Notes under the pieces: generated by a model
What the model saw: the letters and a program-made list of their open reading frames with translations, nothing else
What the model was told of the DNA's origin: nothing
The model's database searches: none
Position numbers and translations under genes: made by a program
Assembly (NCBI GenBank): GCA_050013615.1
Contig: JBEKEX010000003.1
Location: 1-50,775 of the forward strand
Length of the DNA: 50,775 nucleotides
From: JBEKEX01 sp050013615
Lineage (GTDB): Bacteria > Chloroflexota > Anaerolineae > Anaerolineales > Anaerolineaceae
Direction of reading: 5' to 3'
Shown: piece after piece, positions 47,734 to 50,775 of the stretch
Layout of the letters: each line of letters starts with the position of its first letter
Numbering within the stretch: the stretch's first letter is position 1

Positions 47734-50361
47734 TCAAGGTTTATTCCCGCTATCTTTTTCGGTGCTTTGGATCATGCGAAGGAGGTCAGATAATTCGAAA
47801 GGTTTGGACAGATAGTTGACCTTGTTCTCTTCGATAAACTTGTGAGTGGCTTTGTTGGCTGTATCACCGGTGATGAAAATAATCCGCCCGGCCAGCGCCG
47901 GATCTTTGGCTTTCACTTGTTGATAGAATTCAACGCCGTTGAACCCTGGCATGCGGATGTCACATAGGATATGGCTGTAAGCTGTTTTGGCGAGCAGATT
48001 AAAACCGTCGATCCCGTTACCCACTGCATCTACCTGATATCCCCACCGGCGCAGCGACTGTGCCAGCACATCCTTGACGTTTGGCTCATCGTCGATAATG
48101 AGTATCTTCGTCTCTTTTGCACCACCACTCAATGGATGGCCAAGTGCGTTCTCGTGGATTTCCGCCGCACGGATCGGAGCGATGGGGAGCTCGATGAAAA
48201 AGGTTGTTCCCATTCCAAAAGTGCTCTCAGCCCAAATGTAACCACCGTGTTCTTCGACGATGCCATGGCATACCGACAGTCCCAGGCCGGTGCCTTCACC
48301 TTCTGCCTTGGTAGTGAAGAAGGGGTCGAAGATGCGGTTCAGGTCATCTTCAGAGATGCCCGGCCCATTATCTTTGATCATGATGCGGATGACTTTCTCA
48401 CCGCCACCCGATGGTGTGGCAAACTTTGATGTGCTGACTTCGGTGCTGATCTCCAGGCTGCCTTCATTGCGAACGGTTTCGATGGCCTGCCAGGCGTTCT
48501 GTAATAAATTGACAAAGACTTGTTGTAATTGATGAGGGTCAGCCATGATAAAGGGCAGTTCTGGTGCAAAGAACAAGTCGAGCTTGATGTTCCGGGAGAT
48601 CAACTCATAAGAAACCAGGTCCACGCTGGTAATTAGAACTGTGTTGACCTGGATCTGCTCGCGTTGGATGGGGCGCTGCCGGGCAAAATCAAGCAGTCCA
48701 TGGACGATCTTGCCTGCCCGCATTGCCTCGGAGACAACTTTTGCCATGTTCTGTTGGGCGGCCGGGTCCTGTATCTCCTGCTGTACCAATTGCGAGTAAA
48801 GGACGACTGAAGTAAGCGGGTTGTTCAATTCGTGGGCCACACCTGAAACAAGCTGACCAATAGCAGCCAGTTTCTCGCTCTGGAGCAAGCGTGCCTGGGT
48901 CTGGCGCAGGCTCTCGAGCTGCACCAGCAGATTCTCGTGCAGAGTCTGTCGATAGATAGCATTGGCAGCCATATCGGAGATGGCGTTCAGCAGCCGCAGA
49001 TCGCTATCCAGAAAGGGATAAGCACGGCCAAACCATAATGCTCCGATGGGTTGTTGGCTAGCGGCCATGGGAATACAGACCCGATATGCCACTTCGCTAT
49101 TAAATGTGGGTTCAAGCAAGTGCCCTATGGTATCACTGCAGTATACTTTCCCGGATTCGATGGTCTGACGGGTGATTTCTCTATAAATGGCACCAAACTC
49201 ATTACTCCACTCCTTCCATGCCAATTGGCTGAGTTCGATGTGTAAATCATTGCTGGAAGGTTCGTAAATCACCAATGCAGCCCCACCGGCTTTAAGTAAT
49301 TCGATGGATTGCTGTAAGATGATGGAATAGATATCGGCACGCTTTTGGGCCTGTCGCATGGCAGCCGTGATTTTCGCCAGCGCTTCCAATTCCTGGTTGC
49401 GTTGGTTGATACTTTCCTCCACTTGCTGATGTTCCGTGATGTCTAATAATTGCCCAACGGTGAAAACTTTTCCTTTTCCGTCATTGAATACAGAAGCCGT
49501 TATTTCTGCTCTCCGCATTCGCCCATCTTTGTGGCGAAAATCGATCTGATAGCGGGATGAAACTTGTTCCCCTTTTTGCCACAGAAGAAAGCTGTCTACA
49601 AGGAATGAACGGTTGTTTTCATCGAGGAAGTAAGTAAAGTCATGGTTGATAAACTCTTCACGGCCGTATCCGACGATCCGACAGATCTCATTATTCACAT
49701 ACAAAAACTTAAAGGCGCTATCGATGATAAAAATACCAACGGGTGCATTGTCCATGATGACATGAAGCTGTTTTTCACTCTCACGCAGCCTCTGTTCAGC
49801 TCGATTGCGCTCATTGATGCCGATGATATCCTGGGTAACGCAAGCAATGTGGTTTCGTTTATCGATTTGGATCAGGAAGGCGAATTGCTGGATATTCAGT
49901 TCTTCGCCGAATTTGGAGATCAAGACTAATCTGTTTGTTTTTCCGAAGTTCGGGCCGGCCCCATTCTGGAGCTCTTGCAGGATAATTTTTTTGAAGTATT
50001 CCAATTTTTCCGGCGTTTGGTGCTTCGGCAAGCTCATCTGGTAGAAGATTTCCCAGGAGGGCTTGTTCAGTACTTCATCGGCGGCAAACCCGCTCAAAAC
50101 CTCACTTGCCGGATTCCATTCACAGATCATGCCCAGCGGGTCGAGGACAACGATACTGTCGGATGACTGCTGGATGAAAGTTTTTAACACTTCTTCTTTC
50201 TCGACGACGTTTCTTTCCCTCCTGTTTTTTGTTCGATGGGTCCAGGGTTTTCTCCCTTTGAACTTTTCTCTTTGGGTGAATCTCATTAAATCTGAAAAAA
50301 ATGCAGGAATTTGCCGTGTAAAGAAGCGGAATCGTTTCAGCAGAGGGTGGTATTCTACCAT
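47734..50361 (-). CDS. Hybrid sensor histidine kinase (PAS-PAS-GAF-kinase-receiver)
   Basis: 875 residues, no membrane segment, so cytoplasmic. Order: a basic N-terminus; PAS1 (about 60-180, FIQQSSDSIVVLDPLG); PAS2 (about 200-315, VIMDNAPVGIFIID); a GAF-like domain (about 335-485); a histidine kinase core of NtrB type with GVAHELNNPLTS (His near 510); ATPase boxes LLQNAWQAI, IKDNGPGI and GTGLGLS; and a C-terminal receiver with LCDIRMPG (Asp near 801) and YLSKPF. No output DNA-binding protein is adjacent. It lies 44 nt downstream of the partial signalling gene, probably in one operon. Confidence 0.92.
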   Translation of the reverse strand: MVEYHPLLKRFRFFTRQIPAFFSDLMRFTQREKFKGRKPWTHRTKNRRERNVVEKEEVLKTFIQQSSDSIVVLDPLGMICEWNPASEVLSGFAADEVLNKPSWEIFYQMSLPKHQTPEKLEYFKKIILQELQNGAGPNFGKTNRLVLISKFGEELNIQQFAFLIQIDKRNHIACVTQDIIGINERNRAEQRLRESEKQLHVIMDNAPVGIFIIDSAFKFLYVNNEICRIVGYGREEFINHDFTYFLDENNRSFLVDSFLLWQKGEQVSSRYQIDFRHKDGRMRRAEITASVFNDGKGKVFTVGQLLDITEHQQVEESINQRNQELEALAKITAAMRQAQKRADIYSIILQQSIELLKAGGAALVIYEPSSNDLHIELSQLAWKEWSNEFGAIYREITRQTIESGKVYCSDTIGHLLEPTFNSEVAYRVCIPMAASQQPIGALWFGRAYPFLDSDLRLLNAISDMAANAIYRQTLHENLLVQLESLRQTQARLLQSEKLAAIGQLVSGVAHELNNPLTSVVLYSQLVQQEIQDPAAQQNMAKVVSEAMRAGKIVHGLLDFARQRPIQREQIQVNTVLITSVDLVSYELISRNIKLDLFFAPELPFIMADPHQLQQVFVNLLQNAWQAIETVRNEGSLEISTEVSTSKFATPSGGGEKVIRIMIKDNGPGISEDDLNRIFDPFFTTKAEGEGTGLGLSVCHGIVEEHGGYIWAESTFGMGTTFFIELPIAPIRAAEIHENALGHPLSGGAKETKILIIDDEPNVKDVLAQSLRRWGYQVDAVGNGIDGFNLLAKTAYSHILCDIRMPGFNGVEFYQQVKAKDPALAGRIIFITGDTANKATHKFIEENKVNYLSKPFELSDLLRMIQSTEKDSGNKP

Positions 50362-50405
50362 ATTTTTGGAGAATTTTGGTTTTATATGTGCAATTTACAA
50401 CAACA

Positions 50406-50775
50406 TTAAGAGTTGGCGCTTCTATTTTTCACTTTATTAACAATATCTTCTATTTCCATGTTCATGGCTGCCTGGACATTGATCATCGGGGTGGTTTCGT
50501 TGTAGGCGGCCAACTTTACGTTGGTGGCTTGTTCCAGGCTGCGGATGATGGCTTGAATGCTTGCGGCGCTAGAACGACTTTCCTGGATAAGCTGTTTCAA
50601 ATCCAGGCTGGGTTGTTTGAGTTGAATGGATTCATCCAATAATGTCAGGTTTCCATTTAGTGTGGTCAAATAATTATTCAAGTAATGAGAAAGTGTTACT
50701 ACTGTCGACCGAACTGTTTCAGCTGTTATCAGGCTGTGATTAAGCTCTTCCCGTTCGCGCGCCAAGCGTACTTCG
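50406..50775 (-). CDS. Signalling protein with histidine-kinase-like dimerisation helices but no ATPase domain (5' end outside window)
   Basis: About 123 C-terminal residues are visible; the reading frame is open to the window edge. They hold a coiled-coil entry (RLAREREELNHSL), then VVTLSHYLNNYLTTLNGNL, which resembles the H-box of histidine kinases (H-x2-N-N), and a second long helix. The protein ends without an ATPase domain. Upstream parts may be a receiver or PAS domain. It could be a phosphotransfer or decoy partner of the downstream hybrid kinase. Confidence 0.6.
   Translation of the reverse strand, partial: EVRLAREREELNHSLITAETVRSTVVTLSHYLNNYLTTLNGNLTLLDESIQLKQPSLDLKQLIQESRSSAASIQAIIRSLEQATNVKLAAYNETTPMINVQAAMNMEIEDIVNKVKNRSANS

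Noticed and set aside
1..50775. tRNA, rRNA, CRISPR arrays, insertion sequences
   Set aside because: No TpsiC-arm pattern with a matching acceptor stem, no spaced direct-repeat array and no transposase or terminal inverted repeats were found by eye.

Overview
The window reads as a chromosomal segment of a bacterium of the Chloroflexota, most likely an Anaerolineae-type anaerobe. This is inferred from gene content and style: moderately high GC, many secreted lipoproteins with threonine/proline/alanine-rich linkers, a lysine 2,3-aminomutase, an FeoA-FeoB fusion, an ECF transporter next to a SAM-cleaving enzyme, and several short alpha/alpha-toroid proteins. No rRNA, tRNA, CRISPR array, integrase or transposase was seen.

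Region 1 (1-19.2 kb) is mostly plus-strand, loosely spaced accessory genes. After a cut-off short-chain dehydrogenase and a membrane-anchored LuxR-type regulator (both minus strand) come two toroid proteins flanking a carboxyl-methyltransferase-like gene. An AT-rich DUF2971 gene that looks acquired follows, then a lincosamide/aminoglycoside-type nucleotidyltransferase, a methyltransferase, an Asp/Glu racemase and a saccharopine-dehydrogenase-like protein. The rest are small single-domain proteins (DUF3788, DUF3795, VOC, RibD/DHFR-like, isochorismatase-like, VanZ-like, nitroreductase, O6-methylguanine-DNA methyltransferase) and four lipoproteins. Several have their own promoter or terminator, so this is a collection of small transcription units, not one pathway.

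Region 2 (19.3-32.8 kb) is ion transport. An ammonium transporter is followed, on the minus strand, by a complete potassium-uptake locus: an unnamed 29-residue membrane peptide, kdpF, kdpA, kdpB, kdpC, kdpD, kdpE. The small peptide and kdpF are easily missed. Divergent from it is an iron-uptake operon: a DtxR-family repressor with the cysteine-type (iron) metal site, an FeoA-FeoB fusion and an FeoC-like protein. It is preceded by a DtxR/IdeR-like operator. An 11-bp-spaced direct repeat lies in front of the kdp genes.

Region 3 (32.9-43.2 kb) starts with a near-consensus promoter, a roughly 200-nt leader able to fold into a three-way junction followed by a terminator-like hairpin, and lysine 2,3-aminomutase. 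This is the best candidate for an undescribed cis-regulatory RNA in the window. Then come an aldo/keto reductase, an SH3-domain lipoprotein, a cyclophilin, an esterase, a third toroid protein, another lipoprotein, a DUF952 protein, an ATP-grasp ligase, an NYN/OST-HTH putative RNase and a small PAS protein.

Region 4 (43.3-50.8 kb, minus strand) holds a four-gene operon: SAM hydrolase (adenosine-forming), a two-domain fused ECF ATPase, an ECF S component and EcfT. Upstream lies a broken ATPase fragment that still has a good promoter. The window ends with a large hybrid histidine kinase and the 3' end of a signalling gene whose product carries a histidine-phosphoacceptor-like helix pair but no ATPase domain.
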